The notes below the pieces were generated by a model. It saw only the letters and a list, made by a program, of their open reading frames with translations. It had not been told where the DNA came from and did not search any database. Of a stretch of DNA of 64,000 bases, positions 54,958-63,984 are shown in pieces. This stretch comes from Asaia bogorensis_B (GTDB taxonomy: Bacteria; Pseudomonadota; Alphaproteobacteria; Acetobacterales; Acetobacteraceae). The DNA lies in NCBI RefSeq assembly GCF_900465315.1, contig NZ_UBIX01000009.1; one strand, given 5' to 3'. How positions within the stretch are numbered: the first letter of the stretch is position 1; each line of letters begins with the position of its first letter. A program made the position numbers and the translations under genes.

Positions 54958-54975
54958 ATCCATACCTATTTTAAT

Positions 54976-55950
54976 ATGAAACTTGCCATGTCACATTCCC
55001 ATCTTGGCCCGTTCTGGTTCATCGCGTCGCGCCTCAAGCTTCGGCATCTGCAACTTCTCGCGGCTTTTTCGCGCCACTCGACCCTATTGGCCGCGGCCGA
55101 GAGCCTTGGCATGGCCCAGCCTGCCGCCTCTAAACTCATCGGCGATCTCGAGGAGTTGATGAAAATCCGGCTGTTCCGGCTGGAGGGGCGAAGGATGATC
55201 CCCACCTTTGCAGGCGAGGTTCTGACCCGCCACGCGCTTGTCATGCTCGATGAACTCGAGCGTACCCGCGTTGAACTGAACGCCCTTGTCGATGGCAGGA
55301 TTGGCCATGTCTCGATTGGCGCCATCGATGGCCCGGTGGTGCAGTCGCTCGCCGACATGTTGCGCATTGCACAGGATGATTATCCTGAAATCGAGCTCGA
55401 GATACGCAGTGGCCCAAGCGATAGTCTCTTCCAGATGCTCATTGATGGACAGATCGACATCATGCTGGGCCGTCGCCCCGTCATTCCGTCGGCTCATCCT
55501 GTGAGCTATGAGGAGATTGCGTCAGAGCAACTCGTTGTGGCAGCAGCTCCAGACCATCCGCTCGCAGCTTCAGGGCCGCACACGCTCGAAAGCCTGTCTG
55601 AATTTCCCTGGATTCTCCAGCGTCGCGGCAGCCGGTCGCGCCAGCGCCTCGAGGAACTCTTTCTCGAGCGCGAACTGCCCCTGCCAACCCGCATCGTCTC
55701 ATCGGATTCCTGGATGATGACACTCGCCTACATCACGCGCAGCCAGGCGCTCACCCTGCTTTCGGCCCCGGCCGCCGCCCTGCAATCGGATTTCGGTCAG
55801 ATCGCAATTCTGCCGATCGATTTTTCCTTCAATGTCGCCCCGTGGGGGATCATGACCGTGCGTGAACGCGCGCCAACTCCGGCAGCCCTTACCGTCATGA
55901 CACTCCTGCGCCAGTGCATCCCGCAGATATCGCTGAGCCAGCAGGCTTAG
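54976..55950 (+). CDS. LysR-family transcriptional regulator
   Basis: A 324-residue regulator. The winged-helix DNA-binding domain is LKLRHLQLLAAFSRHSTLLA and ESLGMAQPAASKLIGDLEEL (about 21-70), and the periplasmic-binding-protein-like effector domain fills the rest (HVSIGAIDGPVVQSLADML). The frame extends upstream, but the ATG at 54976 or 54988 starts just before the helix-turn-helix. There is no clear ribosome site. It is divergent from the dehydrogenase gene, the classic position for its target. Confidence 0.9.
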   Translation: MKLAMSHSHLGPFWFIASRLKLRHLQLLAAFSRHSTLLAAAESLGMAQPAASKLIGDLEELMKIRLFRLEGRRMIPTFAGEVLTRHALVMLDELERTRVELNALVDGRIGHVSIGAIDGPVVQSLADMLRIAQDDYPEIELEIRSGPSDSLFQMLIDGQIDIMLGRRPVIPSAHPVSYEEIASEQLVVAAAPDHPLAASGPHTLESLSEFPWILQRRGSRSRQRLEELFLERELPLPTRIVSSDSWMMTLAYITRSQALTLLSAPAAALQSDFGQIAILPIDFSFNVAPWGIMTVRERAPTPAALTVMTLLRQCIPQISLSQQA

Positions 55951-56110
55951 GTGCGGCCGTTTCATGACTTCACTGGTCACGCTCCGGCGGAGCCTTTGAT
56001 ACAGCATATGATTCGGCAATGGTCATGGTGCGAGAGTGCATCTGAAACCCCTTGCGCGCCCCTGAGCCTTAGCGGCTGTCCACTCGTTATGTGACGCGGA
56101 TATCCATCTC

Positions 56111-57064
56111 ATGACCGCCCATTCTCTCATCAACCGTCTCAAGCTGCGTCATCTCCGGCTCATTCTGGAACTTGAAGCGACCAATAACCTGCACCGCGCT
56201 GCCGAGCGGATGAATCTCTCCCAGCCTTCGGTGTCCAAGTTGCTGCAGGAGGTCGAACATGCGCTGAACACACGCCTTTTCGAGCGCTCGTCACAGGGCG
56301 TATTTCCCACCCCAAGCGGCGTTCTGGCCGCGCGTCATGCCCGCCTGATGCTCAATGATATCGACAGGCTCCAGCTCGATATGAACGCGATGCAGGAAGG
56401 GACCTATGGCACGGTGCGCGTGGGCTCGATTGTGGCTGCCCTGCCCAATATCATTTCGCCCGTCTTTGCCCGCATCGCCCAGACGCAGCCCGGCATCAGT
56501 CTCTCACTGACCATCGACACAAGCGATGCGCTCTTGCTGGGCATGGAAACGGGTCGCCTCGATTTTGTCATCGGGCGCGCACTCGGCTTGCACGGCCCAA
56601 TGGCACTCGATTGCCGTGAGCTCGCCCAGGAGCCGCTTTGCGTCGTGACCAGCATCCACAACCCGATGCCCGACCCCGGCACCCTGACACTACAGGACGT
56701 AGCGAACGAGAAATGGATTCTCCAGACGGCGCCAAGCCCCATGAGACGGGCAATAGAAGCCGCGTTCACCACGGCACTCCTGCCCTTGCCCGCCCATCCC
56801 ATCGAAGCGTCTTCGATGTTCGCAACCATCGACCTGTTGCTTCATTCCTGCCTGCTGGCGGTCATCCCCTGCAGCGTGAGCCAACATTACGAAAAGGCCG
56901 GGCTCATACGTCGTCTTTCAGTTGCCATGCCCGATTTTCTCGGACCATTCTCGCTCATCAGCCAGCCGGGACGACCGCTTTCTCCTGCGGCCCAGCTGGT
57001 TTTCAGCGCCATAGAACAGGAGTCGATCAGAATTCCTGATCGGTCGGTTCAATCTTGCTTCTAG
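56111..57064 (+). CDS. LysR-family transcriptional regulator (GbpR-like)
   Basis: A 317-residue regulator with the helix-turn-helix at LELEATNNLHRAAERMNLSQ and PSVSKLLQEVEH (about 18-50) and an effector domain beginning VRVGSIVAALPNIISPVFA (about 101-119). It is similar in layout to sugar-linked LysR regulators such as GbpR. It lies 70 bp before the DenD-like gene on the same strand and may control it. The two LysR genes in tandem are not close copies of each other. Confidence 0.88.
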   Translation: MTAHSLINRLKLRHLRLILELEATNNLHRAAERMNLSQPSVSKLLQEVEHALNTRLFERSSQGVFPTPSGVLAARHARLMLNDIDRLQLDMNAMQEGTYGTVRVGSIVAALPNIISPVFARIAQTQPGISLSLTIDTSDALLLGMETGRLDFVIGRALGLHGPMALDCRELAQEPLCVVTSIHNPMPDPGTLTLQDVANEKWILQTAPSPMRRAIEAAFTTALLPLPAHPIEASSMFATIDLLLHSCLLAVIPCSVSQHYEKAGLIRRLSVAMPDFLGPFSLISQPGRPLSPAAQLVFSAIEQESIRIPDRSVQSCF

Positions 57065-57134
57065 CGCGCCATTAACTTTCGGATAGGTTTCGTTCATCTC
57101 TACTCGGCCCACTCCGAACGAAAAGGTGACACAG

Positions 57135-58121
57135 ATGCATATCCTCGTCATTGGCGCAGCAGGCATGATCGGGCGCAAATTCACTGAAAGCCTGGTCGCA
57201 AATCCCCTCCCCGGCACGGACGGCCCCGAAATCCTGACGCTCGCGGATGTGGTCGCACCTTCAGCGCCAGCCGGGTTCTCGGGACGATGCGAAACCATGA
57301 CATGCGACCTCACCCAGCCGGGCGCCGCCGACCGGCTATTGAGCGGTCGCCCCAACATCATCTTCCATCTCGCTGCTATTGTTTCTGGCGAGGCCGAGGC
57401 CGATTTCGAAAAGGGGTACAGCGTCAATCTCGATGGGACACGGGCGCTATTTGAGGCCATTCGCCATCGCGGCGCGCGTGAGGGCTGGAAACCCCGTGTT
57501 GTTTTTGCCTCATCCAACGCCGTGTTCGGCGGTGACTTTCCCGATGTCATTCCCGATGACTACATCCTTACACCGCAAACCAGTTACGGCACGCAAAAGG
57601 CCATGGGCGAATTGCTGCTGGCCGATTACCGCCGCCGAGGCATTTTCGATGGTATCGGCCTGCGTCTGCCGACCATCTGCGTCCGCCCCGGCAAACCGAA
57701 CCGCGCGGCCTCCGGGTTCTTCTCCGGCATCATACGCGAGCCGCTGGTCGGGCTTGAGGCAACACTGCCCGTGCCTGACACCACACGCCACTGGATGACG
57801 AGCCCTCGTTCGGCTGTGCAATTCCTGCGTCATGCCGCAGTGCTCGATCTGAACCGGCTGGGCGAGCGACCCAATCTCTCCCTGCCCGCCCTGTCGATCA
57901 CGGTGGGAGAACAGATTGCCGCCCTGCGCCGCGTTGCCGGAGAAAAAGCGGTCGCACTCATCCGCCGGGAGCCCGACGAGGCCATAGCTCGCATCGTGGC
58001 CGGATGGGCCAGAGGCTTTGACCCGAGCCGGGCCCTTTCGCTGGGCTTCACGACCGAGCAGAGCTTCGATGAGATCATCCGGGCTCACATCGAAGACGAA
58101 CTCGCAGGGCGGATCGCCTGA
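57135..58121 (+). CDS. denD: D-erythronate dehydrogenase-like SDR
   Basis: A 328-residue extended SDR. The Rossmann motif is HILVIGAAGMIGRKFTE (about 2-18); the catalytic YxxxK is SYGTQKAMGE (about 152-161), with FASSNAVFGG before it and LPTICVRPGKPNRAASGFFS after. These blocks match DenD, which oxidises D-erythronate to 2-oxo-tetronate, rather than true sugar-nucleotide epimerases. AAGG precedes the ATG at 57135 by eight bases; the GTG at 57126 is less likely. It heads a run of same-strand catabolic genes. Substrate assignment rests on sequence similarity only. Confidence 0.85.
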   Translation: MHILVIGAAGMIGRKFTESLVANPLPGTDGPEILTLADVVAPSAPAGFSGRCETMTCDLTQPGAADRLLSGRPNIIFHLAAIVSGEAEADFEKGYSVNLDGTRALFEAIRHRGAREGWKPRVVFASSNAVFGGDFPDVIPDDYILTPQTSYGTQKAMGELLLADYRRRGIFDGIGLRLPTICVRPGKPNRAASGFFSGIIREPLVGLEATLPVPDTTRHWMTSPRSAVQFLRHAAVLDLNRLGERPNLSLPALSITVGEQIAALRRVAGEKAVALIRREPDEAIARIVAGWARGFDPSRALSLGFTTEQSFDEIIRAHIEDELAGRIA

Positions 58122-58190
58122 CCCTCTCTTCCGCCTGACCAGCATCGCGCCAGTCTCACAAGACCGGCGCGAGCGAGGAGCACATGCACC

Positions 58191-59555
58191 ATGAGCCCCG
58201 ATCAGAAAACAAGTCCGCGCGCCGAAGCGCCTTCGCAAGACACCCTGCGCGCCCGAGCAACCGGCAAGGCCTTTGCCAAGCTGCTGCCCTTCCTCATCCT
58301 CATGTATATCGTGGCCTTTCTTGACCGGTCGAATATCTCATCGGCCAAGCAGGCGCTGCAAACCGATGTCGGCGTCTCGGATGCCATGTTTGCCTTCGGT
58401 GCAGGTATCTTCTTCGTCGGTTACGCCCTGTTCGAAATCCCGAGCAATCTCATTCTCTATCGCGTCGGGGCCAGACGCTGGATGGCCCGCATCATGGTGA
58501 CATGGGGGCTTGTCTCGGCCGCCATGATGTTCACCCAGGGCAATCTGTCCTTTGTGCTGCTGCGTACGCTGCTGGGCGTGACAGAGGCCGGCTTCTTTCC
58601 CGGCATCATGCTCTATCTGACATTCTGGTTTCCCGAAAAAGAGCGCACCCGCGTCCTGGGCGTGTTCTATTTTGGCTATCCGCTTGCGATGACCTTCGGC
58701 AATCCGCTCTCGGGTGCGCTGTTCGGTCTTGATGGCGCCTTCGGTCTTGCCGGATGGCAGTGGATGTTCCTGCTCGAGGGCGGACTGGCCGTAGCCATGG
58801 GGATCGCCACCTATTTCGTGTTGCCCGACAGGCCGCAGGACGTCAAATGGCTGACGACAGAAGAGAAAGCCACGCTCTCAACCGTCCTCGAGCGCGAGGC
58901 CGCCGGCAAGGCCGGGGCGACGGGCCACAGTGTCAGACTGGGTGCCCTGCTTCATTCCACCAAGCTGCTTCAGTTTCTGGCGCTTTATATGGTGATGCAG
59001 ATTGCCAGCTATGGCGTGGTCTTTTACCTGCCCGAGCAGGTCTCGACCATCCTGCATGAGAAAATCGGCCTGCGTGTCGGGCTGGTCAGCGCCATTCCCT
59101 GGGCCTGCGCCATTCTCTCCACCTATGTCGTCACAAAACTTGTCCAGAAGCACGATGCCCCGCGCTTCGGGCTGTTGGGCTGTCTCGCGGCGGCGGCAAT
59201 CGGGCTCGTGATATCAGGCTCTGGTTACGGCCCTGTCGCTCTGATCGGTCTGTGCATTGCCGCAGCGGGCGTTGTCACGGTGCAGGCCGTTTTCTGGAAT
59301 TTCCCGCTTGCCCATTTCACCGGGGTTCAGGCCGCCGGCGCGATCGCGCTCATCAATGCGCTGGGTAATCTCGGCGGGTTCGCCGCCCCGAACATCCGAA
59401 GCTTTGCCACAGGGTTCTGGCACACCCCCATGGCCGGACTTTACGCCGTCGCCCTTTCCGGCGTGATCGGCCTTGTCATCGCAGCGTTCCTGCCGCGCAC
59501 CAACAACCCCGAGCATTCGCCCCCTCATCACCCCCGGCATCGCCCCGTGCATTGA
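58191..59555 (+). CDS. MFS transporter (anion:cation symporter-like)
   Basis: A 454-residue major facilitator with 12 membrane segments. The N-terminal LPFLILMYIVAFLDRSNISS is typical of the ACS (phthalate/tartrate/sugar-acid permease) group, as is FFPGIMLYLTFWFPEKER between helices 4 and 5. It follows the DenD-like gene by 69 bp, with GAGGAG ten bases before the ATG. A sugar-acid substrate fits the neighbours. The C-terminus ends in a His/Pro-rich tail. Confidence 0.88.
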   Translation: MSPDQKTSPRAEAPSQDTLRARATGKAFAKLLPFLILMYIVAFLDRSNISSAKQALQTDVGVSDAMFAFGAGIFFVGYALFEIPSNLILYRVGARRWMARIMVTWGLVSAAMMFTQGNLSFVLLRTLLGVTEAGFFPGIMLYLTFWFPEKERTRVLGVFYFGYPLAMTFGNPLSGALFGLDGAFGLAGWQWMFLLEGGLAVAMGIATYFVLPDRPQDVKWLTTEEKATLSTVLEREAAGKAGATGHSVRLGALLHSTKLLQFLALYMVMQIASYGVVFYLPEQVSTILHEKIGLRVGLVSAIPWACAILSTYVVTKLVQKHDAPRFGLLGCLAAAAIGLVISGSGYGPVALIGLCIAAAGVVTVQAVFWNFPLAHFTGVQAAGAIALINALGNLGGFAAPNIRSFATGFWHTPMAGLYAVALSGVIGLVIAAFLPRTNNPEHSPPHHPRHRPVH

Positions 59556-59622
59556 GCGCACGCGCACGCGCCTTGCCCGATGTCAGGGCCTCTCGCCCTC
59601 CATCATCATGAAGGAACCGACC

Positions 59623-60555
59623 ATGTCGACCACCTATGATCGCACCAACTGGCCCATCGCCGCCGCCATGATCCAGTATGCCAATATCCTGCCAGACGGA
59701 TCGAGCGTGCAGGACCAGACGCCGGAGCAATGGGCCGCCACGCTGTCTGAAGTGACTGATGCAGGTTTCACGGAAATCGACCCCACGGACTCCTGGATAC
59801 GCCTCGCTGATCTGCCGGAAGCCCGCCTGAAAATCTTCGCCGATCTCGTCCGGGAAGCGGGCCTGACCATGCCGGGCCTTTCCACCGCACGGCGCTCGGT
59901 CATCGATCCCGAGGCTGGCGACGTGAATCTGGCCTATAGCCACAGGGTGATCGACACAGCGGCCAGACTTGGCATTGCCGAAGTCTCTTTTGGCCTATTT
60001 TATCCCCTTACGCCCCCGCAAAAGGCGGCGCTCTGGTTCTGGACCGCGCAGGGCAGCGTCAATCCTGATAACCCATCCGTATGGAAGAAAGCGGTCGATC
60101 GCATCCGCGAACTTGCACGTCATGCCCAGGAAGTCGGGGTCGGTCTGTCGCTGGAGATGTATGAGGATACCTATCTGGGCACGGCAGACAGTGCGGTACG
60201 CTTCGTACAGGATGTCGATCACCCTGCAGTGGGCATCAATGCCGATCTGGGCAATCTGGTCCGGCTGCATCGCCCTGTGGAGCATTGGGCCTCGATGATG
60301 GAGAAAGTAGCACCCTTTGCCCGCTACTGGCACGTCAAGAATTACTACCGCACGGAAGACGCGACCACCGGCATGGTCGTCACGGCCCCGGCACCCCTCG
60401 AATTCGGCGTGATCAGTTACCGCGCGGCCATCAAGATGGCTCTCGCTCATGGTTTCAAAAGCGCCTTTCTGGTCGAGCACTACGGCGGTGACGGCCTGAG
60501 CGTCAGCGCCACCAATCGCGAGTATCTGCGTCGGGTTCTACCCCGCAAGGCCTGA
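59623..60555 (+). CDS. TIM-barrel sugar (phosphate) isomerase/epimerase
   Basis: A 310-residue protein of the xylose-isomerase-like TIM-barrel family (PF01261 type). The likely metal ligands are the acids and histidine in SLEMYED, GINADLGN, YWHVKNYY and FLVEHYGG. Such proteins include hydroxypyruvate isomerase and OtnI, which isomerises 2-oxo- to 3-oxo-tetronate after DenD. AAGGA precedes the ATG at 59623 by eight bases; longer frames upstream overlap the MFS gene. It lies 67 bp after the transporter in the same apparent operon. The exact reaction is inferred from context. Confidence 0.82.
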   Translation: MSTTYDRTNWPIAAAMIQYANILPDGSSVQDQTPEQWAATLSEVTDAGFTEIDPTDSWIRLADLPEARLKIFADLVREAGLTMPGLSTARRSVIDPEAGDVNLAYSHRVIDTAARLGIAEVSFGLFYPLTPPQKAALWFWTAQGSVNPDNPSVWKKAVDRIRELARHAQEVGVGLSLEMYEDTYLGTADSAVRFVQDVDHPAVGINADLGNLVRLHRPVEHWASMMEKVAPFARYWHVKNYYRTEDATTGMVVTAPAPLEFGVISYRAAIKMALAHGFKSAFLVEHYGGDGLSVSATNREYLRRVLPRKA

Positions 60556-60564
60556 ACCCTCTCC

Positions 60565-60601
60565 TTATCTGCGGGCCCAACCGTTTTGGGCCTGCAGATA
60601 A
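60565..60601 (+). terminator. strong hairpin after the isomerase gene
   Basis: A 16-bp stem (one G-U pair) with a five-base loop: TTATCTGCGGGCCCAA pairs with TTGGGCCTGCAGATAA. It starts nine bases past the stop. No T-tract follows. It may end or stabilise the denD-MFS-isomerase transcript. Confidence 0.6.
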
Positions 60602-60673
60602 CTGGGCGGTCAGCCGACCCAGCCTGTCTGCCACACTGACACTCCTTCCCTCGCTCATGATCGGAGAGAGATC

Positions 60674-61984
60674 ATGCCCCGACTTCGCTGGCTAATGATC
60701 ATCCTCTGCTTCGCAGCCACCACCATCAATTATATCGACAGGGCGACGATCGCGATTGCCGCCCCGTTCATGGCCCGCGAACTGCACATCGATCCGGCTA
60801 TCCTTGGCGTTATTCTGGGTGGGTTCTTCTGGACCTACGCATTCATGCAATTGCCATTCGGCATGATCGTGGATCGGGTGGGGGTGCGCTCTGCCTATGC
60901 TTTTGCCGTAATCTGGTGGTCCGTCTGCACGGCTCTGACAGCGCTTGTTCGCGGCCCCTTGAGCATATTGGGACTCAGACTGGCGCTCGGCGTCGGTGAG
61001 GCTGGTAGCTATCCCTCCAATGCCAAGGTGGCATCGCTCTGGTTCCCCAAGGCGGAACGAGGTCTTGCAGCCGGCATATTCGATAGCGGCTCCCGCGCCG
61101 GCGCGGCTCTCTCGATGCCTGTCGTGGCGCTGCTCATCGCATGGCTGGGATGGCGTCTCGCCTTTATGGCGGCAGGAGCACTCGGGCTTGTCTGGGTCGC
61201 AGTATGGTTTGGGCTCTATCATGACCCCGATGCCCATCCGAGGGTCAGCGCAGACGAGCTTGCGCGCCTGAAAGCCGCTCAACCGCCAGCCCTGAGAGCC
61301 CCTCCCGGTAGCTGGAAAGCCCTGCTGAAACACCGCTCCGTCTGGGGTATGATGCTGGGCTTCTTCTGCGCCAATTTCGTATTCTATTTCTTCGCCACCT
61401 GGTTTCCGAGCTACCTCGTTTCAGCCCACGGTTTTTCGCTCAAGGATCTCGGGCTGATCGGCATGATCCCGGGTGTCATCGCCATTCCGGCTGCCTGGCT
61501 CGGGGGATGGTCATCCGATCGCCTCCACCATCATGGATGGAGCCTTACTGCCGCACGCAAAACCTGCCTCGTTGGTGGATTGCTTCTCTCGTCGGTCATT
61601 GCCCTGACCGCCTTCGTGACCGAGACATGGCTTTGCATCACGCTCCTCTCACTTTCATTTGGGGGCATTGCCTTCACTGGTGCGAATATCTGGTCGCTGC
61701 CGGCCGACCTCGCCCCCAGCCCGGACCTTGTTGCGACGCTTGGTGGGATGCAGAACAGCGCGGCCAATATCGCCGGTATCGTAATTGCAAGCTTTACGGG
61801 GCTAATGGTCAGTCTGACCCACGGTTCATTCCTCGTCCCGCTTTGCGCGACAGGGTTCTTCGGCCTGCTCGGGGCCCTGTCCTATCTCTTCATTGTCGGC
61901 CCCATTGCCCCTCTTCTGCTGGACAAAAGATCCGAGGACGCGAGAGCGCAACAGCCTATCAACGTGAGACATGAGCCATGCTGA
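60674..61984 (+). CDS. MFS transporter (ACS, hexuronate/glucarate permease-like)
   Basis: A 436-residue major facilitator with 12 membrane segments. The start LRWLMIILCFAATTINYIDRAT is the hallmark of the sugar-acid ACS group (ExuT, GarP, GudP), followed by FGMIVDRVGVRSAYA and GVGEAGSYPSNAKV. GGAGAGAG precedes the ATG. The stop overlaps the flavin oxidase start by seven bases, so the two are coupled. It is the second such transporter in the cluster and only distantly related to the first. Confidence 0.9.
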   Translation: MPRLRWLMIILCFAATTINYIDRATIAIAAPFMARELHIDPAILGVILGGFFWTYAFMQLPFGMIVDRVGVRSAYAFAVIWWSVCTALTALVRGPLSILGLRLALGVGEAGSYPSNAKVASLWFPKAERGLAAGIFDSGSRAGAALSMPVVALLIAWLGWRLAFMAAGALGLVWVAVWFGLYHDPDAHPRVSADELARLKAAQPPALRAPPGSWKALLKHRSVWGMMLGFFCANFVFYFFATWFPSYLVSAHGFSLKDLGLIGMIPGVIAIPAAWLGGWSSDRLHHHGWSLTAARKTCLVGGLLLSSVIALTAFVTETWLCITLLSLSFGGIAFTGANIWSLPADLAPSPDLVATLGGMQNSAANIAGIVIASFTGLMVSLTHGSFLVPLCATGFFGLLGALSYLFIVGPIAPLLLDKRSEDARAQQPINVRHEPC

Positions 61985-63123
61985 ACTCTGCCTCGTCTAT
62001 CCTGAACCTCAACGATTTCGAGCATCTTGCAAAACGGCATCTGCCACGCGCGATTTTCGGCTATGTCGCTGGCGGAGCTGATGACGGCGCTACGGTCCGT
62101 CACAACCTCGCGGCGCTGGCTCGGATCAGGACAATCCCGCGTGTTCTGCGCGACGTGTCCTCATGTAGTCAGAAAATCACGCTGTTCGGTCAGGAGTACG
62201 CCAGCCCCTTCATGATCGCACCGATGGGCGCCTCAGCCGTCGTTGGCTATGATGCGGATAACGCCATGGCCCGTGCGGCAAGGGCGGCACGCATACCCTA
62301 CGTTCTGAGCGCGAACGCTATCACGCCCATGGAAGAAATCGGACGGTCCTATCCGGGATGCTGGTTTGCCGGGTATCAAAAACCCGACGAGGACAACATT
62401 AGGCGTATGGCCGCTCGTGTCGCCGATGCGGGTTTTTCCGCGTATATGCTCACAGCCGATGTCGCTGTCGGGTCGAACCGGGAGAATAACAAGCGCAACG
62501 GCTATACGATGCCATTCAGACCGACCGCACGCCTTGTAGCGGATATGATCGGTCATCCTTCCTGGCTCTACAAAACGGGATGGCGCACGTTGCAACAACG
62601 CGGGATTCCCGCAATCAGCAATATCGACCCGGTTGCCAGACCCTCGATTTTTTCACGCGAGATCAATGCTGTAACGGGTTATCCGAGCTTCAGCTGGAAG
62701 CATGTCGAGATGCTGAGGCGATACTGGAAAGGAGCACTCATCATAAAGGGTATTCTCTCCCCCCATGATGCGCGGCTAGCCAGGGAACTCGGCGCCGATG
62801 GTATCGTCGTGTCCAATCATGGGGGGCGACAGCTCGACTGTGCGGTCTCCCCGATTGATGTGCTCAGCGCGGTAAAGGCTGAAAGCGCGGATATGACCGT
62901 GCTGGTTGATAGTGGTTTTCGACGTGGCACGGATGTGATCAAGGCACTGATGCGTGGCGCTTCGGCGGTGCTTGTAGGCCGCCCCTTCCTTTATGCTGCC
63001 TGTCTGGGCGGCGAGGCGTCGATCCGTCATGCAATCGGTCTTCTGCAGCGTGAAGTGCACACAGACATGTCGCTGATGGGCGTGAGTTCGTGCGAGGCAT
63101 TGCGTAAGGAGATGTGCATCTGA
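61978..63123 (+). CDS. FMN-dependent alpha-hydroxy-acid oxidizing protein
   Basis: A 381-residue TIM-barrel flavoenzyme of the lactate/glycolate/mandelate dehydrogenase family. Family blocks: FGYVAGGADDGATVRHN (about 27-43), FMIAPMGASAV, LIIKGILSPHDARLA, and the catalytic histidine in VVSNHGGRQLDCA (about 276-288), followed by VLVDSGFRRGTDVIKAL. The conserved active-site lysine and arginine appear in KGIL and SGFRRG. It should oxidise a 2-hydroxy acid to the 2-oxo acid. It is translationally coupled to a sugar-acid transporter. Confidence 0.88.
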   Translation: MLNSASSILNLNDFEHLAKRHLPRAIFGYVAGGADDGATVRHNLAALARIRTIPRVLRDVSSCSQKITLFGQEYASPFMIAPMGASAVVGYDADNAMARAARAARIPYVLSANAITPMEEIGRSYPGCWFAGYQKPDEDNIRRMAARVADAGFSAYMLTADVAVGSNRENNKRNGYTMPFRPTARLVADMIGHPSWLYKTGWRTLQQRGIPAISNIDPVARPSIFSREINAVTGYPSFSWKHVEMLRRYWKGALIIKGILSPHDARLARELGADGIVVSNHGGRQLDCAVSPIDVLSAVKAESADMTVLVDSGFRRGTDVIKALMRGASAVLVGRPFLYAACLGGEASIRHAIGLLQREVHTDMSLMGVSSCEALRKEMCI

Positions 63124-63702
63124 TCAGGGCGGCTGGAGGAAAATATTGCGCGTCTAGGCCCAGGCTTTCTCTCCGGTCTGTGCTGCGGCCAGACTGAAGC
63201 CCGCACGAAATCAGGTAGCGTTTGATATGGCAGTCTATAAGCGGACATAGGTTTGTCCGGGACCATCATGTTTGCCGACATTGCCAGACAGACGCTGGTG
63301 ACTCACGCATGGTCACCGCCTTTATTGGAATGATTTCGGATGGCCCAAGCGACGGGCTGATGAGTAAGACGATCATGAGAGCGGATGAGCACTTGGATCA
63401 TCTTTCTCATCTGGATCTACCTCTCTGCCCTCCCTCGCCCCTAACGAGGCCGTCACAGCGGCAAAAGACCGGTCGACCCCATAACTGGCCCTGCGCATGC
63501 CAGGTGATGCACGCTCAGATGTACCCTTGGAGAACTGCAATGTGTGTTGTGCGTGATACACCAGAGCACCAGAGCACCAGAGCACCAGATCACCAGATCA
63601 CCAGATCACCAGATCACCAGATCACCAGATCACCAGATCACGATGGGGTGCAGGTTGATTGCGCTGTCAAACGTAGGCTGAGTTTGTGAAGCCTGGAACG
63701 CC
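63124..63702. other. intergenic region before the rRNA operon, with a tandem repeat
   Basis: About 580 bp without a credible gene. A 155-codon plus-strand open frame (63222-63689) crosses the tandem repeat but has no ribosome site and unusual composition, so it is set aside. The main content is the 8-bp repeat listed separately. Confidence 0.5.
63561..63640. repeat. 8-bp tandem repeat, ten copies
   Basis: Three copies of CCAGAGCA are followed by seven copies of CCAGATCA without interruption. The two variants differ by one base. The unit is not a multiple of three. It lies between the flavin oxidase gene and the rRNA-operon terminator. Confidence 0.95.
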
Positions 63703-63734
63703 AAAAACGCCTCGTGCAGTGAAGCTGAGGCGTT
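63703..63734 (-). terminator. rho-independent terminator of the rRNA operon
   Basis: AACGCCTC/GAGGCGTT (8-bp stem, 13-base loop); on the minus strand a run of five T overlaps and follows the stem. It lies 24 bp after the tRNA-fMet 3' end. Confidence 0.8.
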
Positions 63735-63757
63735 GCGTAGGAATTTGTCTAGTATTT

Positions 63758-63834
<77 letters not shown>

Positions 63835-63866
63835 TGGGTGGGGTGTTTTTGTGGGGTGGATCAGGG

Positions 63867-63984
63867 GACCTGGCGGCGACCGACTTTTCCGCATCTTGAG
63901 ATGCAGTATCATAGGCGCTGGGGCGTTTCACGGCCGAGTTCGGGATGGGATCGGGTGGAAGTCTCCCGCCATAGCCACCAGGTC
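63867..63984 (-). rRNA. rrf: 5S ribosomal RNA
   Basis: On the minus strand the sequence starts GACCTGGTGGCTATGGCGGG and ends in CGCCGCCAGGTC, so the terminal helix GACCTGG/CCAGGTC closes. The interior shows CCCGATCCCATCCCGAACTC, the conserved loop region of bacterial 5S. It is about 118 bases long; the exact ends are set from helix I and may be off by a base or two. The 23S gene should lie just beyond the window end. Confidence 0.95.

Noticed and set aside
63561..63640. CRISPR array
   Set aside because: The repeat unit is 8 bp with no spacers, so it is a simple tandem repeat.
63222..63689. 155-codon open frame across the tandem repeat
   Set aside because: No ribosome site, skewed composition, and the repeat alone creates the HQITRSPD-type pattern by cycling through frames.
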